Source: Limnohabitans sp. (GTDB taxonomy: Bacteria > Pseudomonadota > Gammaproteobacteria > Burkholderiales > Burkholderiaceae_C). From it: DNA of 8,472 bases. The notes beneath the pieces are model-generated. The model did no database searches, was not told the DNA's origin, and saw only the letters and a list, made by a program, of their open reading frames with translations. The translations under genes were made by a program, and so were the position numbers. Location of the stretch: positions 1 through 8,472 of the forward strand of contig VEQI01000127.1 of assembly GCA_018883305.1 (NCBI GenBank), read 5' to 3'. Of the stretch, positions 1-5,836 are shown one piece after another (within the stretch, counting starts at the first letter, position 1; each line of letters opens with the position of its first letter).

Positions 1-449
1 GTGCTGGGTTGCTGCAAACACCGATCGACGAGGATGGAGGACTGGAGATCGCAACGCGCTCACGCGGTACGCCACGCATTGCCAACCGCTTGCTGCGCCG
101 TGTACGTGATTACGCCGAGGTCAAAGGCTCGGGTCGCATCACCCGCGAGATGGCCCAGCAGGCCCTGGCCATGCTGGATGTCGATCCGCTGGGGCTGGAC
201 CTGATGGACCGCAAGCTCCTGGAGGCGGTGGTGCATCGGTTTGATGGCGGTCCGGTGGGGCTGGACAACATCGCGGCCAGCATTGGCGAGGAACGCGACA
301 CCATTGAGGACGTGATCGAGCCCTTTTTGATCCAGCAGGGCTATTTGCAACGCACACCGCGTGGGCGGGTGGCCACACTGGCAGCCTATCGGCATTTGGG
401 CGTTTCACCGCCGGCAGCCGCGGGCGGCTTGTTTGCCGACCCTACTTGA
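1..449 (+). CDS. ruvB: RuvB Holliday junction branch-migration helicase, C-terminal part (5' truncated)
   Basis: RuvB is the hexameric AAA+ motor that, with RuvA, drives branch migration of Holliday junctions for RuvC to cut in cytoplasmic recombinational repair. The window opens inside the gene: the reading frame begins at base 3 and gives 148 residues to a TGA at 447-449, against a usual full length of about 350. The ATPase core with its Walker motifs lies outside the window. Visible are the sensor-2 segment GTPRIANRLLRR (fragment residues 22-33), the lid helices, and the winged-helix DNA-binding domain with the family signature GPVGLDNIAASIGEE (83-97) and QRTPRGR (116-122). The final 15 or so residues are Ala/Gly/Pro-rich, as is common for the variable RuvB tail. 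The identification is secure because the fragment follows E. coli RuvB almost position by position. It converges on the phosphatase gene with 34 bases between the stops. Confidence 0.97.
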   Translation, partial: AGLLQTPIDEDGGLEIATRSRGTPRIANRLLRRVRDYAEVKGSGRITREMAQQALAMLDVDPLGLDLMDRKLLEAVVHRFDGGPVGLDNIAASIGEERDTIEDVIEPFLIQQGYLQRTPRGRVATLAAYRHLGVSPPAAAGGLFADPT

Positions 450-469
450 GGCGCTCCAGAGGCGCTCAC
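448..469. repeat. Short two-copy tandem repeat after the ruvB stop
   Basis: The 9-mer GAGGCGCTC occurs at 448-456 and 459-467, so the period is 11 bases. It starts inside the ruvB stop codon and fills about half of the 34-base space between the convergent stops. It is a direct repeat, so it does not form a terminator hairpin. It may be only replication slippage. Confidence 0.4.
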
Positions 470-483
470 AAACTCACACGTCT

Positions 484-1122
484 TCAGGCCGTTGACTCGT
501 CCAGCGCGGCATCGTCAAGGTGCCGCGTGTCTCCCCAGCCTACCAGCGTGAGCCCTTGCGGTGACCACAGCAAGCGGTTGATGGCCGCGTTTCCCAGCGT
601 CCAGGTGCGTGGCGCCTGAAGGTGTTGTTGCGTGGCCAAGCGGTACAGCGCGTCCATCACGCCGCCGTGGGCCACCAGCACGATTTGCTCGCCAGGGTGT
701 CGGGCCGCCAACGCGTCGGTGGCGGCGGCCACGCGGTCACGCACTTGTTCCAGGGTTTCACCCTGGTCAGGGGCCCAGCCGGGCTCACGATCGCGCCAGC
801 GGCGGGTGTCCTCGGGCCAGGTGGTTTCGATGTCGGCCCAGGTGCGCCCCTCGAAAATGCCAGAGGCGCGCTCACGCAAACCCGTGTGAGGGATTGGGGC
901 CAGGCCAGCCACCGCGCCTATGGCGCGCGCCGTGTCAAAGGCACGGCTGAGATCGCTGCTGTAGATGGCCGCGATGGGCTCGTCTGCCAGGGCGCGGGCG
1001 GCCTGGCGAGCCTGCCATTGGCCGCGTTCATTCAAGCCTACATCCAGTTGTCCCTGGATACGGGTGTCCACATTCCAGGCGGTCTCGCCGTGGCGGATGG
1101 CAATCAGGCGGGTGGTTTCCAT
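484..1122 (-). CDS. Histidine phosphatase family protein (phosphoglycerate mutase/GpmB-CobC type)
   Basis: This is a cytoplasmic phosphatase of the histidine phosphatase superfamily (212 aa), close in length to E. coli GpmB (about 215 aa). The catalytic RHGE motif is at residues 10-13, with His11 the predicted phospho-acceptor. The second active-site histidine is His152 in VAHGG. SSDLSRAFDTA (55-65) supplies the phosphate-pocket arginine (Arg60), and Glu84 in LRERASGIFEG is the likely acid catalyst, so the active site looks complete. The family covers cofactor-dependent mutases, alpha-ribazole phosphatase and broad phosphatases; without cobalamin genes nearby I cannot name the substrate. The ATG at 1122 puts the RHG motif about 10 residues from the N-terminus, as is typical, although no strong ribosome binding site precedes it. 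The gene converges on ruvB and diverges from the TetR gene, sharing a 93-base upstream region that contains the predicted operator. Confidence 0.92.
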   Translation of the reverse strand: METTRLIAIRHGETAWNVDTRIQGQLDVGLNERGQWQARQAARALADEPIAAIYSSDLSRAFDTARAIGAVAGLAPIPHTGLRERASGIFEGRTWADIETTWPEDTRRWRDREPGWAPDQGETLEQVRDRVAAATDALAARHPGEQIVLVAHGGVMDALYRLATQQHLQAPRTWTLGNAAINRLLWSPQGLTLVGWGDTRHLDDAALDESTA

Positions 1123-1186
1123 GGGGGTTTAGTGTAGGGGGTGGCGGCGTCGGCTGTAGGACACCCAGGGCATTCCAAATCGACGA

Positions 1187-1208
1187 AAATCGCACGATCG
1201 TTCGTTTT
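1187..1208. promoter_or_regulatory. Predicted TetR-family operator (22-base near-palindrome)
   Basis: A perfect 8-base palindrome, ACGATCGT (1194-1201), is extended by arms AAATCGC on the left and TCGTTTT on the right. Together they give a 22-base inverted repeat centred between 1197 and 1198, in which 9 of 11 base pairs match. This is the size and style of site bound by a TetR dimer, and it ends 7 bases before the ATG of a TetR-family gene, which suggests autorepression. Because the region is shared with the divergent phosphatase gene, the site could affect both directions. That the neighbouring regulator binds it is inference. Confidence 0.7.
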
Positions 1209-1211
1209 AAT
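1206..1211 (+). promoter_or_regulatory. Possible -10 element of the tetR operon promoter
   Basis: TTTAAT at 1206-1211 matches the sigma-70 -10 consensus at 5 of 6 positions. The best -35 at a 17-base spacer (ACGAAA, 1183-1188) matches at only 3 of 6, so the call is weak. If correct, transcription would start close to the A of the ATG at 1216 (a leaderless or nearly leaderless mRNA). The palindromic operator would then fill the spacer, a classic position for repression. The lack of a Shine-Dalgarno sequence before 1216 agrees with this. Confidence 0.3.
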
Positions 1212-1215
1212 TGCC

Positions 1216-1818
1216 ATGCCACCCCCCATCGCTTCTTCCAAAGGTCAACACACCCGCGCCGTGATTCTGGACGCCGCGCTGTCCCTGGCCACCCAGGTTG
1301 GCCTGGAGGGGCTGAGCATTGGCGTGCTGGCCGAGGGCACCGGCATGAGCAAATCGGGCGTGTTTGCGCATTTCGGTTCGCGTGAAGAGTTGCAGATCTC
1401 GGTGATTCGCGAATACCACCACCGGTTTGAGCAAGAGGTGTTTTTCCCCTCGTTGCAACTGCCCCGTGGCCTGCCGCGTCTGCGCTCTTTGTTCGAGTTA
1501 TGGGTCACGCGCATCGCGCAGGAACTGGATGCGGGTTGCCTGTTCATTGGCGGTGCGGCAGAGATGGACGACCGACCCGGTCCGGTGCGAGATGCCCTGG
1601 CCGCCTCGGTCAGCCTGTGGCTGGCGGCTTTGCATCGGGCGGTCACGCAGGCGCAGGCCGAGGGCCATCTGCCCGCCGATTGGGATGCACACCAGGTGAC
1701 GTTCGAGTTACATGGTCTGGTGCTGGCCTTGCACCACGAAGCGCGTTTTTTGCGCTCGGCCTCGGCGCTGACCCACGCCCGTCGTGGTTTCGAGCGTGTG
1801 TTGGGGCAACGCGCATGA
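1216..1818 (+). CDS. TetR/AcrR-family transcriptional regulator
   Basis: This is a predicted dimeric repressor of 200 aa, the usual size for the family. The N-terminal DNA-binding domain runs from about residue 11 (HTRAVILDAALSLA) through the helix-turn-helix at 34-60, including the hallmark GMSKSGVFAHFGSREEL. The remaining residues form the ligand-binding and dimerisation domain, with a conserved-looking segment GCLFIGGAAEMDDRPGPVRD. I chose the ATG at 1216 because the frame can be extended only by a GTG at 1141, which would make the operator coding sequence and add a tail not typical of TetR proteins. The gene leads a run of acyl-CoA enzymes starting 39 bases downstream, so an acyl-CoA or fatty acid ligand is plausible, though nothing in the sequence proves it. 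Repression of its own operon through the palindrome at 1187-1208 is likely. Confidence 0.93.
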   Translation: MPPPIASSKGQHTRAVILDAALSLATQVGLEGLSIGVLAEGTGMSKSGVFAHFGSREELQISVIREYHHRFEQEVFFPSLQLPRGLPRLRSLFELWVTRIAQELDAGCLFIGGAAEMDDRPGPVRDALAASVSLWLAALHRAVTQAQAEGHLPADWDAHQVTFELHGLVLALHHEARFLRSASALTHARRGFERVLGQRA

Positions 1819-1842
1819 ATGCGCCTGCTTGTATGAATTTCC

Positions 1843-1850
1843 AGGAAAGG
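1843..1850 (+). promoter_or_regulatory. Ribosome binding site for the double-hotdog thioesterase
   Basis: AGGAAAGG lies 7 bases before the ATG at 1858. It decides that start over upstream ATGs at 1815, 1819 and 1833, which are out of frame or meet a stop at once. Confidence 0.65.
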
Positions 1851-1857
1851 TCTGGCA

Positions 1858-2688
1858 ATGGCTTTGCATCCGTTTGACCAGGCTGTGGCATTGCAGCCGC
1901 TGGGCGAGCCGTCCCTGGGGCGCTGGCGCGGCGTACCCAGCAAGGCGTACTGGAACATGGTGGGCCCCTACGGGGGGATTTCTGCCGCGATCGCGTTGCA
2001 AGGCCTGCTGCAGCACCCCGCGTTGCTGGGCGAGCCCGTGGCGTGCACGTTCAATTACCCGGTGGCCCTGAACGAGCAGCCTTTCGAGTTGTTGCTTCGC
2101 CCGGTCCGCACCAACCGTGCCACCCAGCACTGGACGTTGGAGATGACCCAGCCCGATGACGCGGGTGACGTGGGCGTGGTGCTGACCGGCACGGTGCTGA
2201 CGGGTAAGCGGCGCCCCACTTGGGGGCAGGTGGACCATGCCATGCCGCAGGTCCCCATGCCGCAGGACGTTGAGCAGGAGCAGCGGGTACCGGGGGTGGA
2301 GTGGGTCAATCGCTACGAGTTCCGTACCCTGGAAGGCCCTGTGCCTGTGGCGTGGCCGGGTGAGGGCGAGCACAGCCGCAGTCGGGTTTGGTTACGTGAC
2401 AAACCCGTCCGGTCGTTGGACTTTTCGTCTTTGCTGGCGATGTCGGATTTCTTTTATCCGCGGGTGTGGCTTCGCCGCGGCTTGCGCGTGCCGGCTGGCA
2501 CGGTTTCGATGACCACCTATTTCCACACCGATGCCGATGCACTGCGTTTGATCGGTGATGATTACCTGCTGGGCCAAGCCCAGGCGCAGGCGTTTTACAA
2601 AGGTTTCTTCGACCAGACGGCCCAACTGTGGAGCCGCCAGGGTCATTTACTGGCGACCTCTCAGCAGGTCATGTACTTCAAGGATTGA
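1858..2688 (+). CDS. Acyl-CoA thioesterase, double-hotdog (TesB-like) fold
   Basis: This predicted cytoplasmic enzyme hydrolyses acyl-CoA to a free fatty acid and CoA. It has 276 aa, near TesB size (about 285). The N-terminal hotdog contains YWNMVGPYGGISAAIALQGL (31-50), with the glycine turn before the central helix. The C-terminal hotdog starts around residue 180 and ends with AQLWSRQGHLLATSQQVMYFK (255-275), the classic closing strands of this family. By analogy with the Asp-Thr-Gln triad of E. coli TesB, Asp197 (SLLAMSDF), Thr219 or Thr220 (VSMTTYFH) and Gln269 or Gln270 (ATSQQ) are the best active-site candidates; this is placement by motif, not structural alignment. A 15-base period repeat (CCATGCCGCAGG at 2240-2251 and 2255-2266) lies in the linker between the hotdogs and gives the Met-Pro-Gln-rich stretch. 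It is followed by the crotonase gene after 3 bases, so co-transcription is near certain. Acyl chain preference is unknown. Confidence 0.87.
   Translation: MALHPFDQAVALQPLGEPSLGRWRGVPSKAYWNMVGPYGGISAAIALQGLLQHPALLGEPVACTFNYPVALNEQPFELLLRPVRTNRATQHWTLEMTQPDDAGDVGVVLTGTVLTGKRRPTWGQVDHAMPQVPMPQDVEQEQRVPGVEWVNRYEFRTLEGPVPVAWPGEGEHSRSRVWLRDKPVRSLDFSSLLAMSDFFYPRVWLRRGLRVPAGTVSMTTYFHTDADALRLIGDDYLLGQAQAQAFYKGFFDQTAQLWSRQGHLLATSQQVMYFKD
2680..2684 (+). promoter_or_regulatory. Ribosome binding site for the crotonase gene
   Basis: AAGGA lies inside the last codons of the thioesterase gene, 7 bases before the ATG at 2692. It supports this start and tight translational linkage of the two genes. Confidence 0.65.
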
Positions 2689-2691
2689 ACC

Positions 2692-3456
2692 ATGAGCGAT
2701 GTTTTGCAACATGTCGAAGCCGGGGTGATGACCCTCACCCTGAACCGCGTCGACAAGAAGAACTCTTTCACCGCTGCCATGTATGCCGCACTGGCCGATG
2801 CGCTCACCCAGGCCGCCACCGACCCTGCCGTGCGGGTGGTGGTGTTCCAGGGGCATGAGACGGTGTACAGCGCGGGCAACGACATTGGCGACTTTCTCAA
2901 CAAGCCTCCCAGCACGCCAGAGGCGCCGGTGTTTCGCTTCCTGAATGCCATCGCCACCTTTCCCAAACCGTTGCTGGCGGCCGTGTGCGGGCCGGCGGTG
3001 GGCATTGGCACCACCATGCTGCTGCACTGTGATCTGGTCTACGCCGGGGACAACGCCATGTTCTCCATGCCGTTCGTCAACCTGGGCATTTGCCCGGAGG
3101 CGGCCTCCACCTTCCTCGTGCCCAAGCTCATGGGGTATCAGCGTGCGGCTGAAGTGTTGCTGATGGGTGACCCCTTCATAGCCGAGGCCGCACTGGAGGT
3201 GGGGCTGGTCAACCGCGTGGTGCCACCTACCGAGGCCAATGCCCTGGCGCAGCAGCAGGCGCGCCGTCTGGCCGCCAAGCCCTTGTCCTCGGTGATGGAG
3301 ACCAAGCGCTTGCTCAAAGCCGCTGTCACGCCCGCGGTGCTGGAGCGCATGCGCGAAGAAGGGGCGATCTTTGGCCGCATGCTGCAAGAGCCTGCGGCCA
3401 AGGAGGCCTTCAGTGCTTTCCTGGAAAAGCGCAAACCGGACTTCTCTTCACTGTGA
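2692..3456 (+). CDS. Crotonase-fold enzyme, probably delta3-delta2-enoyl-CoA isomerase type
   Basis: This 254-aa protein is a full-length member of the enoyl-CoA hydratase/isomerase (crotonase) superfamily, likely cytoplasmic and trimer-forming as in the family. Oxyanion-hole regions are visible at YSAGNDIGDF (59-68) and CGPAVGIGTTMLLHCDLVYA (99-118). Alignment by eye to rat mitochondrial enoyl-CoA hydratase puts Thr108 and Phe128 at the positions of its two catalytic glutamates (Glu144 and Glu164), so classic hydration is unlikely. Glu136 in GICPEAAST instead matches the PEG/PEA glutamate that acts as the base in peroxisomal-type enoyl-CoA isomerases (Eci1/ECI2). An automatic label of enoyl-CoA hydratase would therefore probably mislead. 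Other crotonase chemistry is possible. It lies 3 bases after one thioesterase gene and 7 bases before another. The AAGGA before ATG 2692 fixes the start. Confidence 0.9.
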   Translation: MSDVLQHVEAGVMTLTLNRVDKKNSFTAAMYAALADALTQAATDPAVRVVVFQGHETVYSAGNDIGDFLNKPPSTPEAPVFRFLNAIATFPKPLLAAVCGPAVGIGTTMLLHCDLVYAGDNAMFSMPFVNLGICPEAASTFLVPKLMGYQRAAEVLLMGDPFIAEAALEVGLVNRVVPPTEANALAQQQARRLAAKPLSSVMETKRLLKAAVTPAVLERMREEGAIFGRMLQEPAAKEAFSAFLEKRKPDFSSL

Positions 3457-3463
3457 TCCCATC

Positions 3464-3955
3464 ATGACTCAACGCGCATCCAAATCGACCGAACCCATTG
3501 TCTTTGAGACCGAATATCTGGAGGGCGTGCGTGACATCTTTGAGCGCAGGATCGTGTTCAATGAAACGCTGGGCCTGAAGGTGCTCGACATCCAGCCTGG
3601 CGTGGTGCTGGCCACCATCCGCATGCGCGAAGCGTTGATTGGCCACTTCAAGCCACAGCGTGTCCATGGGGGCGTCATCAGCGCTTGCATTGATACCATG
3701 GGTGCCATGGCTTGCTTTCTGGCCTTGGGTGCGCGACACATGGATGAGTCCCCAGCCAAACGGCTGGAGCGGTTTCAGAAGCTGGGCACGATCGATCTTC
3801 GGGTGGACTACCTGCGTCCCGGCGTGGGCACGCATTTCAACATCCGTGCCGAGGCCATCCGGGTGGGTTCGCGCGTGGGCAATGCGCGCGTGGACTTCAC
3901 TTCACCCGAAGGTGAACTGCTGTCCATGGGCACCGGCGCCTACATCATGTCCTGA
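3464..3955 (+). CDS. Single-hotdog acyl-CoA thioesterase, PaaI superfamily, YigI-like
   Basis: This 163-aa protein has the PaaI-type signature VHGGVISACIDTMGAMACF (67-85), in which the HGG turn precedes the long hotdog helix and Asp77 is the likely catalytic acid. Between the helix and the next strand it carries an insertion ending in RFQKLGTIDLRVDYLRPG (103-120). I recall a closely similar LGTIDLRVDYLRPG-type segment in E. coli YigI, a thioesterase reported to help growth on unusual fatty acids. Asn33 (FNETLG) also fits that family. Activity on medium or long acyl-CoA is therefore plausible but inferred. The ATG at 3464 follows the crotonase stop by 7 bases with no clear ribosome binding site, which suggests coupling to translation of the upstream gene. 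It is distinct from the double-hotdog thioesterase at 1858, so the run holds two unrelated thioesterase subtypes. Confidence 0.85.
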   Translation: MTQRASKSTEPIVFETEYLEGVRDIFERRIVFNETLGLKVLDIQPGVVLATIRMREALIGHFKPQRVHGGVISACIDTMGAMACFLALGARHMDESPAKRLERFQKLGTIDLRVDYLRPGVGTHFNIRAEAIRVGSRVGNARVDFTSPEGELLSMGTGAYIMS

Positions 3956-3982
3956 GGCCAACGCCTCCTTTTGATTGCCTGC

Positions 3983-5803
3983 ATGCGTCACGCCGCTCCC
4001 TCACAACCCCTGCCGGCCAACGCGCCGCGCTCTTCGCGCACGGACAACGAAACCCTGCGTCGCCTGTTGCCGTATCTGTGGACTTACAAGTGGCGCGTGT
4101 TGGTGGCGCTGAGCTTCATGGTGGCAGCCAAGCTGGCCAACGTGGGGGTGCCGGTGTTGCTCAAGCACCTGGTCGATGCCATGGACGTCAAGCCTGGTGC
4201 GCCCACCGCTTTGCTGGTGGTGCCGGTGGCACTCCTGTTGGGCTATGGCTTGCTCCGTTTGTCGGTGTCGGCCTTCACCGAGTTGCGCGAGCTGGTGTTT
4301 GCCAAGGCCACGCAGGGTGCGGCCCGGCGCATGGCGCTGGAGACGTTCCAGCACTTGCATGGCCTGAGTTTGCGCTTTCATCTGGAACGCCAGACCGGTG
4401 GCATGACGCGTGACATCGAACGCGGCGTGCGTGGCGTGGAGTCGCTGATTTCCTATTCGCTGTACAGCGTGGTGCCTACCTTGTTCGAGGTGGCGTTGGT
4501 GCTGACCATTCTTTCTGTGCAGTTTGATCCGTTGTTTGCACTCATCACCTTGGCGGCGCTGGTTTTCTATGTGTTCTTCACCATTCGCATCACGGAGTGG
4601 CGCACACAATTCCGGCGTGAGGCCAATGAATTTGATTCGGCCGCGCACACCCGCGCCATTGATTCGCTGTTGAACTATGAAACCGTCAAGTACTTCAACA
4701 ACGAGGCTTTCGAGGCACGTCGCTACGACGAAAGCCTGCAGCGCCTGCGCACCGCCCGACTGAAGGCGCAGACCACACTGAGTGTGCTCAACACGGGGCA
4801 GCAACTCATCATTGCCGTGGCCCTGGTGGCCATGCTGTGGCGCGCCACCCAGGGCGTCGTGGACGGGCGCATGACGCTGGGCGACTTGGTGATGATCAAC
4901 GCCTTCATGATTCAGCTCTACATTCCGCTGAACTTTCTGGGCGTGCTGTACCGCGAGATCAAGCAAAGCCTGGCCGACCTGGACCGCATGTTCCTGCTGC
5001 TGGACCGTGAGCGCGAAATCGCAGATTCACCGCAGGCCACGGATCTGGCGTTGACCCAACCACCCAGTGTGCGCTTCGAGCAGGTGGCCTTTGCCTACGA
5101 TCCGGCGCGCCCCATCCTGCATGACCTGAGCTTTGAAATTCCTGGAGGCAAGACGGTGGCCGTGGTGGGATCTTCCGGGGCGGGCAAATCCACCCTGGCG
5201 CGGCTGTTGTATCGCTTCTATGACGTCACCGGTGGCGCCATCCGTATCGACGGCGTGGACCTGCGTGACTGCACGCAAGACAGCTTGCGTCGTGCCATCG
5301 GCATCGTGCCGCAGGACACGGTGCTCTTCAATGACTCGGTGCGCTACAACATAGCCTACGGTCGTCCTGGTGCTTCGGCGCAGGAAATCGAGGACGCGGC
5401 GCGTGCGGCCCATATTCATGACTTCATTCAGGCCAGTCCCAAGGGCTACGACACCCTGGTGGGTGAGCGCGGCCTGAAGCTCTCCGGGGGCGAGAAGCAA
5501 CGCGTGGCCATTGCACGCACCTTGCTCAAGAATCCACCCATCCTCATTTTTGATGAAGCCACCTCAGCGCTGGACAGTGCGAATGAACGCGCCATTCAGG
5601 CCGAGTTGCAAGCTGCTGCGCGCAACAAGACCACGCTGGTGATTGCCCATCGGCTGTCCACCGTGGTGGACGCGCATGAAATTCTGGTGCTCGATGGCGG
5701 GCGAATCGTGGAGCGCGGCACGCACGCAGCCTTGCTGGCGCAAGGGGGGCGGTACGCCAGCATGTGGGCCTTGCAGCAGGCAGGCGAACTGAACGGCAAC
5801 TGA
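3983..5803 (+). CDS. ABC half-transporter of the Atm1/HMT1 (ABCB7-like) family
   Basis: This 606-aa inner-membrane ABC exporter half-molecule should work as a homodimer. The membrane domain has six likely helices at about residues 37-60, 74-96, 155-175, 180-200, 268-288 and 300-322. It carries NYETVKYFNNE (231-241) and LYREIKQSLADLDRMF (322-337), both strong Atm1/HMT1 markers. The nucleotide-binding domain is complete: Walker A GSSGAGKST (396-404), Q-loop Gln444, signature LSGGEKQ (500-506), Walker B ILIFDEA (520-526) and switch His556. Family members export glutathione conjugates, glutathione persulfide-like sulfur or metal-thiol complexes; the substrate here cannot be read from sequence. 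I prefer ATG 3983 to the in-frame TTG at 3971; neither has a good ribosome binding site. It lies 27 bases after the thioesterase gene, so it may be the last gene of the run, although a separate promoter inside the upstream gene cannot be excluded. Confidence 0.93.
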   Translation: MRHAAPSQPLPANAPRSSRTDNETLRRLLPYLWTYKWRVLVALSFMVAAKLANVGVPVLLKHLVDAMDVKPGAPTALLVVPVALLLGYGLLRLSVSAFTELRELVFAKATQGAARRMALETFQHLHGLSLRFHLERQTGGMTRDIERGVRGVESLISYSLYSVVPTLFEVALVLTILSVQFDPLFALITLAALVFYVFFTIRITEWRTQFRREANEFDSAAHTRAIDSLLNYETVKYFNNEAFEARRYDESLQRLRTARLKAQTTLSVLNTGQQLIIAVALVAMLWRATQGVVDGRMTLGDLVMINAFMIQLYIPLNFLGVLYREIKQSLADLDRMFLLLDREREIADSPQATDLALTQPPSVRFEQVAFAYDPARPILHDLSFEIPGGKTVAVVGSSGAGKSTLARLLYRFYDVTGGAIRIDGVDLRDCTQDSLRRAIGIVPQDTVLFNDSVRYNIAYGRPGASAQEIEDAARAAHIHDFIQASPKGYDTLVGERGLKLSGGEKQRVAIARTLLKNPPILIFDEATSALDSANERAIQAELQAAARNKTTLVIAHRLSTVVDAHEILVLDGGRIVERGTHAALLAQGGRYASMWALQQAGELNGN

Positions 5804-5833
5804 ATTTAGCGGCAACTGAACTGAACGGCGAGT
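5786..5833. repeat. Three-copy 16-base tandem repeat spanning the ABC transporter stop codon
   Basis: Three consecutive 16-base units are present: GAACTGAACGGCAACT (5786-5801), GAATTTAGCGGCAACT (5802-5817) and GAACTGAACGGCGAGT (5818-5833). Copy 2 differs from copy 1 at 3 positions and copy 3 differs from copy 1 at 2. The first unit encodes the last codons of the transporter, and the TGA (5801-5803) falls on the junction of units 1 and 2. The other two units fill almost all of the 33 bases before the stop of the convergent cyclo-ligase gene. It forms no terminator-like hairpin. Confidence 0.75.
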
Positions 5834-5836
5834 GGA

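Noticed and set aside
450..483. Rho-independent terminator between ruvB and the phosphatase gene
   Set aside because: The only structure is a direct repeat; there is no GC-rich inverted repeat followed by a T-run on either strand.
622..1137. 171-aa open frame on the plus strand opposite the phosphatase
   Set aside because: The minus-strand phosphatase has a complete active site over the same bases. The plus-strand frame has no motif and no ribosome binding site.
1141..1215. Upstream GTG start for the TetR regulator adding 25 residues
   Set aside because: The extension would be coded by the operator and promoter region, has no ribosome binding site and does not look like a TetR N-terminus.
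2647..3387. 246-aa open frame on the minus strand opposite the crotonase
   Set aside because: The crotonase on the plus strand explains this region. The antisense product has no recognisable motif.
4001..4966. 321-aa open frame on the minus strand opposite the ABC transporter
   Set aside because: It overlaps the well-supported transmembrane domain of the transporter, shows no domain, and has the His/Gln-rich make-up of an antisense shadow.
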